Positions 1 to 6,479 of a stretch of DNA of 12,629 nucleotides are shown piece by piece (position 1 is the first letter of the stretch; each line of letters starts with the position of its first letter). The notes below the pieces were generated by a model. It worked only from the letters and a program-made list of their open reading frames with translations. It searched no databases and had not been told where the DNA came from. Origin of the DNA: an uncultured Clostridia bacterium. Lineage in GTDB: Bacteria; Bacillota; Clostridia; Christensenellales; Borkfalkiaceae. The position numbers and the translations under genes are program-made. The stretch lies in NCBI GenBank assembly GCA_934271725.1, contig CAKQSC010000027.1, positions 1 to 12,629 on the forward strand, given 5' to 3'.

Positions 1-316
1 GCGTATCTTTCGTCCCGATTCCGCTCTTCAATATGGATGCCTCGGAAGCGTTTATCGCGGAATACGCCCAGCAAAGGTTCGTGTCGCCCTGATCCCGGAC
101 GGGCGTTAAAACGTTACGAGGATCGTATTCGGACAAACTTACGATTTCGTCTACCGAACCAAAAAACATTTCGTCGCCCGTCGTCGCCGCAAGTTCGGCT
201 TGTTTTCCGAAAAGGAACAACCCGTCGTCTTTTGCGAACGAAACGGTCGGAGCGGCGCATAATAGCGTTACCGCAAAAAAACCGAATATGAACGCAGCGA
301 ACTTTAATTTTTTCAT
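1..316 (-). CDS. Secreted papain-family (C1A) cysteine protease, N-terminal part only
   Basis: The first 105 residues of a protein that runs off the left edge; no stop codon is reached. It begins MKKLKFAAF with a hydrophobic stretch to about residue 22, then PTVSFA and a charged KDD, which fits a cleaved secretion signal near residue 28. Residues 70-92 read LTPVRDQGDTNLCWAYSAIN followed by ASE. This is the signature around the papain-family active site: the VRDQG segment gives the oxyanion-hole Gln (Gln76) and Cys82 in the LCWAYS motif is the expected nucleophile. The His and Asn of the active site would lie outside the window. The start is supported by AAGGGGA ending about 8 bases upstream. 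The gene has its own promoter and lies beyond the terminators of the sugar operon, so it is probably a separate transcription unit. The family call is firm; its substrate cannot be told from this fragment. Confidence 0.88.
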   Translation of the reverse strand, partial: MKKLKFAAFIFGFFAVTLLCAAPTVSFAKDDGLFLFGKQAELAATTGDEMFFGSVDEIVSLSEYDPRNVLTPVRDQGDTNLCWAYSAINASEASILKSGIGTKDT

Positions 317-344
317 TTGCAGTCCCCTTGACTTAGTTTTCAAT

Positions 345-394
345 AAAAAAGGTCGGCAGTCGCCCGCAACCGCGGTCGCAAGCAAAAGCCAACC
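345..394 (-). promoter_or_regulatory. Terminator-like structure in the protease leader
   Basis: On the minus strand the transcript would start close to 390 and immediately form an outer stem GGTTGGC (394-388) with GCCGACC (357-351), allowing one G-U pair. Inside it is a second hairpin, GCTTGCGA with TTGCGGGC (several G-U pairs) around a CCGCGG loop. The outer stem is followed directly by six T residues (350-345). This is the layout of an intrinsic terminator, but it lies between the promoter and the start codon at 316, so it could act as an attenuator. No antiterminator or ligand-binding fold was recognised. Confidence 0.5.
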
Positions 395-396
395 AT

Positions 397-425
397 ATAA
401 TATCATAAAGTTTATATTTTTTCAA
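397..425 (-). promoter_or_regulatory. Sigma-A type promoter for the cysteine protease
   Basis: Reading the minus strand: -35 box TTGAAA (425-420), a 17-base AT-rich spacer, then -10 box TATTAT (402-397). Each hexamer differs from consensus by one base and the spacing is ideal. The predicted start of transcription is near 390, giving a 5' leader of about 75 bases before the ATG at 316. Confidence 0.72.
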
Positions 426-506
426 GCGCAATAATAAGGTCGAAATCAAATTATTAAAATTAGTTTTTGCCTTCTTGCCCGTTTTTTTGCGATTACGCCG
501 TTTTGC

Positions 507-546
507 GTTTGCTTGCGGGTTAACAACCTGACAACGCAAGCCAAAC
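507..546. other. Bulged hairpin in the 317-836 intergenic region
   Basis: The arms at 507-517 (GTTTGCTTGCG) and 535-546 (CGCAAGCCAAAC) pair over 11 positions with one bulged C. GGTT (518-521) and AACC (525-528) pair inside. There is no T-run right after it on either strand, so it does not look like an ordinary terminator. Its left-hand arm on the minus strand overlaps the start of the first copy of the direct repeat. Function unknown. Confidence 0.4.
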
Positions 547-580
547 CCCTGCTGCGGCGCGTAAAACAGCATTTTTAAAC
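543..580. repeat. Imperfect direct repeat, copy 1
   Basis: Contains the exact 16-base core CTGCGGCGCGTAAAAC (552-567), shared with the copy 64 bases downstream. Similarity extends on both sides: AAAC 9 bases before the core (543-546) and an ATTTT run just after it. The region has no convincing gene. The minus-strand open frame across it starts with GTG without a good ribosome site and looks like chance. Confidence 0.6.
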
Positions 581-606
581 GCTTTCTTAACCCAAAACAC
601 GCTTAT

Positions 607-644
607 AAACTCCCACTGCGGCGCGTAAAACCGTATTTTCACCT
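607..644. repeat. Imperfect direct repeat, copy 2
   Basis: Second copy of the element at 543-580, with the same 16-base core at 616-631 and diverged flanks. The offset is exactly 64 bases. It may be part of a dispersed intergenic repeat family of this genome, which one window cannot show. Confidence 0.6.
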
Positions 645-654
645 TTGCGTCAAC

Positions 655-684
655 AAAAAAGAGAGAACGCTCGTTCTCTCTTTT
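655..684 (-). terminator. Strong intrinsic terminator, probably bidirectional
   Basis: GAGAGAACG (661-669) pairs with CGTTCTCTC (672-680), with further A-T pairs from the flanking A and T runs. In practice the loop is the four bases GCTC with an 8-base GC-containing stem. On the minus strand the stem is followed immediately by six T residues (660-655), the classic rho-independent layout. On the plus strand it is followed by TTTTGCTTTTT, so it may work both ways. It is the best end point for transcripts coming from the sugar operon. Confidence 0.75.
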
Positions 685-745
685 GCTTTTTACGGCTATA
701 ACCGCCCGACATTGTTTTCCGTTCACCCGTAGGCGGGTTGTTTTT
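685..745 (-). ncRNA. Possible structured RNA segment upstream of the terminator
   Basis: On the minus strand AACCCGCC (739-732) can pair with GGCGGTT (706-700) with one bulged C. CGGTTATAGCCG (704-693) can instead fold on itself; the two folds share bases and exclude each other. The terminator at 655-684 follows about 10 bases later. Mutually exclusive stems before a terminator are seen in small regulatory RNAs and attenuators, but no known RNA family was recognised and no clear promoter was found just upstream. It may simply be the 3' untranslated tail of the operon. On the plus strand ACCCG (725-729) and CGGGT (734-738) followed by TGTTTTTT also form a weak terminator-like hairpin. Confidence 0.25.
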
Positions 746-791
746 TACTTATCGCATACCGTAAACCGTTTGCTTTGCTTTTTGATACAAG

Positions 792-824
792 TTCTCCCGC
801 CCGACAAATCGTCGGGCGGGAGAA
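792..824 (-). terminator. GC-rich hairpin just after the operon's last stop codon
   Basis: A perfect 14-base stem, TTCTCCCGCCCGAC (792-805) with GTCGGGCGGGAGAA (811-824), with a five-base loop. It lies 12 bases past the stop codon of the 602-residue lipoprotein gene. The minus-strand sequence that follows (CTTGTATC) has no T-run, so it is either a weak terminator or a 3'-end stabilising stem backed up by the U-tailed terminator at 655-684. Confidence 0.6.
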
Positions 825-836
825 TATCGATTCTGT

Positions 837-2645
837 TTATTTGATTACTACGTTCGTATATCCGTCGGTAAGATTCAAAACGAATCTTCCGTCGTTCGTT
901 CGGGTTAGTTCGATTTCTTCCGTCGCTCCGCTCTTGGCGGTTACGACGGCTTTATATTCGCCTTTAAGGGCAAAGTCGGATATTATTATTCTAGCCGATT
1001 TACCCGTCTTTGCGGGCGTTATAAAGATTGAATCGCCTTTGACGATTTTTATATCGAAAACGTTGCCCGCGTAAGTTATTTGTTTACAGCCCATATCGTC
1101 GTATTCGTCGGGAACGTTGGGTTCGATATGCAGTCCGTCCCCTTTTGCGTTTACGCCCATAAACCCTTTGACGTATACCAAAGGTACCAGACCGTTTTCG
1201 GGGAACTCTTCTATCACGCCGATTTTCCACGCGTAGCCCACGTTGTTTGCGGGATCTCTGTTGAGTTCGTCGATTTTGTACTCGTTTGCGATAGTGATAT
1301 ATCTTTGCAAAGCGTCTTCTTTCATACCGTTAAGTATTCTCGACATATTTTCGTAAAACGCCGTATAGAAAATCGTTCCGCCGTTTTCGAGCATTTCGCC
1401 GAACGTCGCGCTGTAAAACTCGCTTATGCCGTTAGGAGCGTGAAACCACGAAACGGGTTTGCCGTCGTCGTCGAAATCTTTTATCGACTCGATTGCCACC
1501 GTGTTGGTCATTGCCGAAATATTGAATCTGTCGAGAATGTCCAAACCCGTAGCGGTATCTCCCGATATAATGCGTTTGCCGTCTACCCATTCAAAATACC
1601 TTTTCGCCATATCGGGATTGCCGGCGCCCGTGTAAAACGCCATAAATCCCAAAAACGTCAAACCGTAATCGAGCGTTTCTCCTTTGTCGGTTATCGTAGA
1701 AACGTATCTTCCTTTCGCATTATCCCAGTACGTCCGATCGTAATTCTTTTTTGCTTTTTCGAGCAAGACTCGTAGTTCGTCGACTTTGTTTTCTTCGCCG
1801 AGCAAGGTATAAATATCTATCATACTGCCTATCGCATTCAGAAACAGCGCGCCTTCGTACGGATCTTTATAGCCGAAACAAAGCGTATCCCAAATATTGC
1901 TGCTGGAACTGTTGAAACCGCCCGTGTTCTGACCGTTGTCTATTATAATCAGTCCGTTTTTGCCGTTGAGCGAGTTCATAATATAATCCCACGCAAGTTC
2001 GACTTTTTGCAAAACGGTTTTTCCTTTGGACGCGTCGTCGTAATTATAGACCTTGCTACTGCCCGGTTGCGTGCTGGGTACGTTTTTGGTAGGCGCTTCC
2101 GTCATATCGACGTTGTTTAAGAACTCCGCGCTCGCTTCCCATACGCAAACTTCACGCACTCCGTTTATGTATTCGAACTGCTGATCGAAATGGTAACTTT
2201 GTTTAAATCCTTCCACCGTGTCGCTGTATCCCGGTCCGCCCCACGTTTCGCTCGTCGTCCACGACCAGATATACCCGTCGCTTCTTTGCGGATACGTTAT
2301 CAATAATTTTTTCGCGCTTTCTTTCAACGCGTTTGCGTTCCACATCGTTTTGAGAACGTCGATATTGAGCCACGAACTGTTTAAGCCGAGTTTATAAACC
2401 TTACCGCCCGTCGCCAGCCCGAAATCGTCCCACAACACGTTGCATAAATAAGTTACTACGTCGTTTTTACTGCTGTAAAACGGGTTTGAAATAAACTTTT
2501 GCTTAACTTCGTCAAACCCGAAATCGCCGACGTAACTCAATTCCCGACGCTCCCTGACGGGTTTTTCGTCTTTACCCGACGGCGAACACCCCGAAAAGGT
2601 AGCGATTAACGTCGCCGCCGTAAGTATAGCGATTATTTTTTTCAT
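837..2645 (-). CDS. Surface lipoprotein, six-hairpin (alpha/alpha-barrel) glycosidase-like
   Basis: 602 residues. The N-terminus MKKIIAILTA...TFSGC has a lipobox with Cys20 as the lipid-modified residue, so the protein should sit on the outer face of the membrane. The rest resembles large (alpha/alpha)6-barrel glycosidases: WDTLCFGYKDPYEGALF (about 252-268), TYWDNAKGRYV (305-315), EMLENGGTIFY (417-427), and a C-terminal FMGVNAKGDGLHIEPNVP (495-512) like the closing beta-domain of GH65/GH94/GH78-type enzymes. Family membership cannot be settled by eye. Glu417 or Glu420 and the DGYIWSW region (123-129) are only candidate active-site positions. The ribosome site AAAGGAG ends 6 bases before the ATG. 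It is the last gene of the operon, after the anchored surface protein, and probably trims the glycan whose pieces the ABC importer takes up. Confidence in an extracellular carbohydrate-active lipoprotein is good; the specific reaction is unknown. Confidence 0.7.
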   Translation of the reverse strand: MKKIIAILTAATLIATFSGCSPSGKDEKPVRERRELSYVGDFGFDEVKQKFISNPFYSSKNDVVTYLCNVLWDDFGLATGGKVYKLGLNSSWLNIDVLKTMWNANALKESAKKLLITYPQRSDGYIWSWTTSETWGGPGYSDTVEGFKQSYHFDQQFEYINGVREVCVWEASAEFLNNVDMTEAPTKNVPSTQPGSSKVYNYDDASKGKTVLQKVELAWDYIMNSLNGKNGLIIIDNGQNTGGFNSSSSNIWDTLCFGYKDPYEGALFLNAIGSMIDIYTLLGEENKVDELRVLLEKAKKNYDRTYWDNAKGRYVSTITDKGETLDYGLTFLGFMAFYTGAGNPDMAKRYFEWVDGKRIISGDTATGLDILDRFNISAMTNTVAIESIKDFDDDGKPVSWFHAPNGISEFYSATFGEMLENGGTIFYTAFYENMSRILNGMKEDALQRYITIANEYKIDELNRDPANNVGYAWKIGVIEEFPENGLVPLVYVKGFMGVNAKGDGLHIEPNVPDEYDDMGCKQITYAGNVFDIKIVKGDSIFITPAKTGKSARIIISDFALKGEYKAVVTAKSGATEEIELTRTNDGRFVLNLTDGYTNVVIK

Positions 2646-2658
2646 CGATTACTCCTTT

Positions 2659-2688
2659 CGCGGGGAAACGGTTCTGCGTTTCCCCGCG
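2659..2688 (-). other. Intergenic GC hairpin abutting a ribosome binding site
   Basis: A perfect 12-base stem, CGCGGGGAAACG (2659-2670) with CGTTTCCCCGCG (2677-2688), with a six-base loop. It fills most of the gap between the 958-residue gene (stop at 2701) and the lipoprotein glycosidase gene. On the minus strand it is followed directly by AAAGGAG (2658-2652), the ribosome site of the next gene, and there is no T-run. It is therefore not a normal terminator. A role in stabilising the upstream message or setting the ratio of the two proteins is inferred. Confidence 0.65.
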
Positions 2689-2700
2689 CCGATTGTTTTA

Positions 2701-5577
2701 TTATTTGTTCTTTTTTCTCAACAATAAGCAAGCGCACGCCGCCGTTATCGTCATATTCAGCGCAAGAACGCTTAAAACGGACGCGCCGCAACTCTTCTTG
2801 CTTTCTTTGACTACTTTAAACGTGAGAGTTTGTCTTGTAACGCCGCCTTTACCGTCGTCCGCTTCTACAACCACGTCGTACTCGCCCGCAACGTCTTTTT
2901 TGAACTTTATAACGTTCCCTTCTATCGTTGCGTCGCCCGAAACAACTCTGAACGTCAACGCGTCGTTGTTTACGTCCTTAAACATATCGGTGAGCGTCGC
3001 CGTGATTTCTTCGCCCGTAGCATAGGATTCTTTCAACGTGTTCTTTACGAACGTCGGGGCGGTGTTATAAACGACTTCGTTGATTTCCGTTATCTTCCAG
3101 ATATAACCGTTGCCGCTGTCGAACTGCAATACGCCCGCGTTGGTAGAAAAACTTTCGTAAGCGGCGTTGAAAGTGTCGTTGTAACCGCTTGCGCCTTCGT
3201 CAGAAGTGTATTTTACGCCGTTGATAGTCCAAACCCAAGCGTCGTTTTCGAGATCGAGTTTAACGGTGTTTTCGACGTTGTTGTTCCAGTTCCAGTCGTT
3301 GAGGTAAAAATCTTGCAAATACAAATATCTGTTTGCGCCGAGCGATCCCCTTACTCTGAACGTCGCCGCCGTTTCTCCGGTGCCTTTTTCTACGGAGAAC
3401 ATTATCGTTCCCAGCGTGTCGAGAGTAAACCAACCGCCGGTAGACGCGATTACGACCGCGGGAGAATTGTACGAACCGCTTTCGTCGTAGAAAGTTTTGA
3501 CTTTCATGCTGAACCCGTCTACCACTACGTCGTTGTCCTTTTTGATAGAATTACCGTTGAACACGAGCGTCGCCGAGTTTTCGTCGTCGTAACCGAACTT
3601 GGGAGTACCGTAACCGCCCGCGCTCCAACCTGCCTTGGAAGACGTTTCTACGTAATATTCGATTTCCTTAAACGCGAACAAAGATTGTCCGTCCGCCATG
3701 ACGAATTTAAGCGTACCCATATTGCGGTCTACGCTTGCGATAGCCGCTTTAATCGCGTCGTACGCTTCGCCGTCGTCCGTTTTGTCGATATACGCCAACT
3801 CGCTCGTGCCGTCCATAACGATATATCCGTAACCTTTGTCGTTTACGAACTTAAAGGATTTATCTCCGTAAGTCCAGTCGTAATTTATTTGCGTTTCATA
3901 GATTTTTCTTTCCGTATTCCCGACTACGTATATCGCGAAATCGGTTTTTTCGCCGCGCACGAACTCGTAAACGAGTTTGCCCGCAACTATTCTGAACGTA
4001 GTAGCGGTTTCGTTTGCCGCGCCGTGTTTATAGTTTACGTTAATGCAATCGAGCAACGCTTGTTTCGTCGTTTCAACCGCGTATTCGCCGTCAACCGCGT
4101 TATACACCGCGTAATATTTGCCGTCGGGCTTTATAACCGTGTTTTCGCCGCTTACCGTAACGCCTTCCGCTTCGTCGAGTATTTCGACCTTGTTCGTAAC
4201 GAAAGACAATATCGTCAATTGAGATTTCGCGCTTGCGTTTACCTTATACCCGATGTTCGCCGCTCCGTCTTCTATACCGTCCGTTGCTTCGGCAAGTCCC
4301 GTAAGACTGCCTTCGTATTTTGTTTTGTTGACTACGATAGTATAATCTTTTAACTGTTTCAACGAAACGACGTTAACGACGTCCGTAAAATAGAAAGGTA
4401 CGGTTTGTTCGCTTATTTTGTTGCCGCCGACCGTTACGGACATATTTGCCGTTACGTCGTCTATCTTTGCAAACGTAAGTTCCGCAACGTCGCCGAGCGT
4501 CATGGCGAAACTGTCGTCTTTAACTAATTCCGTTCCGGCGAAAGAAAACTCCGCCGTAACGTCGCCCAAGTATTGTTTTACGTTGTACGTTACGTCGTAA
4601 TCGAACGCTTCTCCCGCGTTTCTGAACAACACCGCGCCCGTGCTGCTCGTTTTCGTTTCGATTTTGCTTGCGTCCGTCGTGCCGTAGGTTGCGGGTACGC
4701 CTTGCGACCATTCTTTTACTCTGTTGTATATATCCGTAACTTTAAGAGCGTTCGTCCCCGTAGAACCTTCGCCGTAGAAAGAAACGTACATTCCTTCGTT
4801 ACATTGCGATATTACGTTGGAAAATACTCCCAACGCGGTAAGGTTGGCAAGATTCTGACCGTTTAAGTATAAACATAAATCGTTGTTTTCGTCGAGTTTG
4901 AATTCAAGCGTGTTCTGAGTGCCTTTAAACGTCGAGCCTTCTACGTAATGTTCCGCCGCGGGATCGCTGAAATAGTCGTAGTCGTTGCCGTAATTGTAGT
5001 TGCTCCAACTGAGCCAGTTAAGATTGCTGTCCCAAGTATAAGAACCGTTCGAGTCGCCTTGCCACCATATACCTAACTGAACGTTGCCGTTGTTAGTGCC
5101 TTGCGCAGCGTTGGACATATTGAATCTTATGGCGAAAAATCTTCCGCTGTTAAGTTGCCCGTAGTTTTCGTTAAAGACGATAAACTTCTGAGTGCTTGTG
5201 TTGTCGTAATACTTTATAACCAGTCCGTTTATATCGTAACAAGCCTTTTCTCTCGTTTCGCTGTGTTTCGAGTATCCCCACGCGCCCGCAGTCAACTCTG
5301 TGTTGTCCGCGTTCGTCGCCGTGCGGAAAATCATATCGCCGCCGTCCGCCTGCGTTTCGTCGACTATTTGTTCGACCGCTTGATTATACGCCGAATAGTT
5401 GCCTACGGGAGCCCATTCCGAACCGCCCGCCTGCGCGCTGCCACCGTTTTCGCCTATCAGCGTCTTTACAACGGTAACGTACTCGTCTTCGGTCGCGTAA
5501 GCACCCGCCAACGATAAGCCTGCGGTTAAAGATACCGCGCATATTAACAATAAAATCGTTAATAAAATCTTTTTCAT
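2701..5577 (-). CDS. Large secreted surface protein, LamG-like modules and C-terminal membrane tail
   Basis: 958 residues with a signal peptide (MKKILLTILL..., cleavage likely near residue 28). Two Trp/Tyr-rich beta-sandwich-like modules, about residues 110-285 and 685-835, share a pattern: NTLEFKLDENNDLCLYLNG at 222-240 and NTVKLDLENDAWVWTING at 770-787. They resemble concanavalin/LamG-type carbohydrate-binding domains. Between them lies a beta-rich region with no recognised family. Residues 838-923 (NTAPTFV...DDGKGG...LTFKVV) look like an Ig/cadherin-like domain. The end is KKSCGAS (927-933), about 20 hydrophobic residues, then RKKNK, a membrane-anchoring tail. There is no LPXTG motif and no catalytic signature was seen. 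The start is set by AAAGGAG ending 6 bases upstream of the ATG. It sits between the permease and the surface glycosidase, so a glycan-binding role is inferred. Exact ligand and families unknown. Confidence 0.72.
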   Translation of the reverse strand: MKKILLTILLLICAVSLTAGLSLAGAYATEDEYVTVVKTLIGENGGSAQAGGSEWAPVGNYSAYNQAVEQIVDETQADGGDMIFRTATNADNTELTAGAWGYSKHSETREKACYDINGLVIKYYDNTSTQKFIVFNENYGQLNSGRFFAIRFNMSNAAQGTNNGNVQLGIWWQGDSNGSYTWDSNLNWLSWSNYNYGNDYDYFSDPAAEHYVEGSTFKGTQNTLEFKLDENNDLCLYLNGQNLANLTALGVFSNVISQCNEGMYVSFYGEGSTGTNALKVTDIYNRVKEWSQGVPATYGTTDASKIETKTSSTGAVLFRNAGEAFDYDVTYNVKQYLGDVTAEFSFAGTELVKDDSFAMTLGDVAELTFAKIDDVTANMSVTVGGNKISEQTVPFYFTDVVNVVSLKQLKDYTIVVNKTKYEGSLTGLAEATDGIEDGAANIGYKVNASAKSQLTILSFVTNKVEILDEAEGVTVSGENTVIKPDGKYYAVYNAVDGEYAVETTKQALLDCINVNYKHGAANETATTFRIVAGKLVYEFVRGEKTDFAIYVVGNTERKIYETQINYDWTYGDKSFKFVNDKGYGYIVMDGTSELAYIDKTDDGEAYDAIKAAIASVDRNMGTLKFVMADGQSLFAFKEIEYYVETSSKAGWSAGGYGTPKFGYDDENSATLVFNGNSIKKDNDVVVDGFSMKVKTFYDESGSYNSPAVVIASTGGWFTLDTLGTIMFSVEKGTGETAATFRVRGSLGANRYLYLQDFYLNDWNWNNNVENTVKLDLENDAWVWTINGVKYTSDEGASGYNDTFNAAYESFSTNAGVLQFDSGNGYIWKITEINEVVYNTAPTFVKNTLKESYATGEEITATLTDMFKDVNNDALTFRVVSGDATIEGNVIKFKKDVAGEYDVVVEADDGKGGVTRQTLTFKVVKESKKSCGASVLSVLALNMTITAACACLLLRKKNK

Positions 5578-5616
5578 ACTTCTCTCCTTTATTCATATTT
5601 TAAGGGTTTACGACGG

Positions 5617-6477
5617 TTAACCTTTAATACCGCCTATATTTACCCCGTCTATCAACTGTTTCTGGAAAACGAAAAACACGACGGCTGCGGGAATTATCAT
5701 CATAACGCCCGTCGCCATCTGGTTGTTGGGGAACTTGCCCGCAACCAAACTTCCCGAGTATCTGTAAAATATATCTAACGCAAGCGTGTATTTTTCTTCG
5801 CTTCTCAAATACATCAAGGGACTCATAAAGTCGTTCCACGTTCCGTTAAACACGCCTATCATGATGAAAATGACGATAGGTTTGCACATCGGCATATAAA
5901 TCATATAGAAAACCTGAAACTTGTTCGCTCCGTCGATAACGGCGGCTTCGTCGAAACTTTTGGGAATGGAACGCATGAATTGTTTAGCCAAAAATATGTT
6001 CATCGCGCCGCCGCCGCACGCCGCGGGAATTATCATAGGCAACAACGTGTTTATCCAGCCGAGTTTGACGTACATGATATATAACGGGATTTGTATCGCG
6101 ACTGACGGCAACATTATAGTCGTCAGAACTACCGCGAAAACGAAATCTCTGCCTTTAAACTTGCATCTCGTAAACCCGAAAGTACAAAGCATTGCCGAAA
6201 AAGGTACCGTTATCATATTCACGACGATTATTATCATACTGTTTTTAAGCGAGTTCAATAAACTTACGTCGAATATGTGTTTGTAGTTTGAAAAGTACCA
6301 TTTCGTGGGGAAAAACACTATGACGGGGTTACCCAAAGACTGTCGGTCGCTCATAAACGACACGGAAAGCATATACACGAACGGAATAAGAAAAAACAAA
6401 CTTATGGCGATAAGGCATATATGCAACAATATTCTTTTTACGATTTTGTTCGTTTTATAATTTTTAACGGCTTGCAT
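5617..6477 (-). CDS. CUT1 sugar ABC transporter permease (MalG-like)
   Basis: 286 residues when started at the ATG of MQAVKNYKTNK. A longer reading frame reaches 6576, but the extra 33 residues overlap the preceding permease gene, while the chosen start has AGGAAG 7 bases upstream and lies 2 bases after the preceding stop. The first membrane segment is about residues 16-38, with about six in all. The inner-loop EAA motif is intact: FDEAAVIDGAN (175-185), which docks on the ATPase. The protein ends IGGIKG, the usual terminus of MalG-type subunits (GG.KG), supporting full length. It forms the channel together with the permease encoded just upstream. It is 39 bases from the next gene, the surface protein. 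Substrate specificity is not readable from the sequence; a rhamnosylated sugar is suggested by context. Confidence 0.93.
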   Translation of the reverse strand: MQAVKNYKTNKIVKRILLHICLIAISLFFLIPFVYMLSVSFMSDRQSLGNPVIVFFPTKWYFSNYKHIFDVSLLNSLKNSMIIIVVNMITVPFSAMLCTFGFTRCKFKGRDFVFAVVLTTIMLPSVAIQIPLYIMYVKLGWINTLLPMIIPAACGGGAMNIFLAKQFMRSIPKSFDEAAVIDGANKFQVFYMIYMPMCKPIVIFIMIGVFNGTWNDFMSPLMYLRSEEKYTLALDIFYRYSGSLVAGKFPNNQMATGVMMIIPAAVVFFVFQKQLIDGVNIGGIKG

Positions 6478-6479
6478 AG

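Noticed and set aside
37..291. An 84-codon plus-strand open frame rich in arginine.
   Set aside because: It lies antisense to the papain-family protease, whose signal peptide, ribosome site and active-site motif clearly identify the minus strand as coding.
507..644. CRISPR-like array.
   Set aside because: Only two diverged copies at a 64-base offset, with no further units and no cas genes.
520..726. A 68-codon minus-strand frame starting with GTG.
   Set aside because: It reads through the strong terminator and both repeat copies, has no good ribosome site, and shows no family features.
1080..1775. A 231-codon plus-strand open frame inside the glycosidase gene.
   Set aside because: Antisense shadow of the lipoprotein gene with no recognisable protein features.
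2659..2688. Hairpin as a transcription terminator between the two surface genes.
   Set aside because: No T-run follows it on the minus strand, and a ribosome site for the next gene starts immediately after it.
2830..4353. A 507-codon open frame on the plus strand.
   Set aside because: It lies antisense inside the well-supported surface-protein gene. The coding strand favours codons that leave few stops in the opposite strand; the translation is rich in Arg, Val and Phe without domains and there is no ribosome site.
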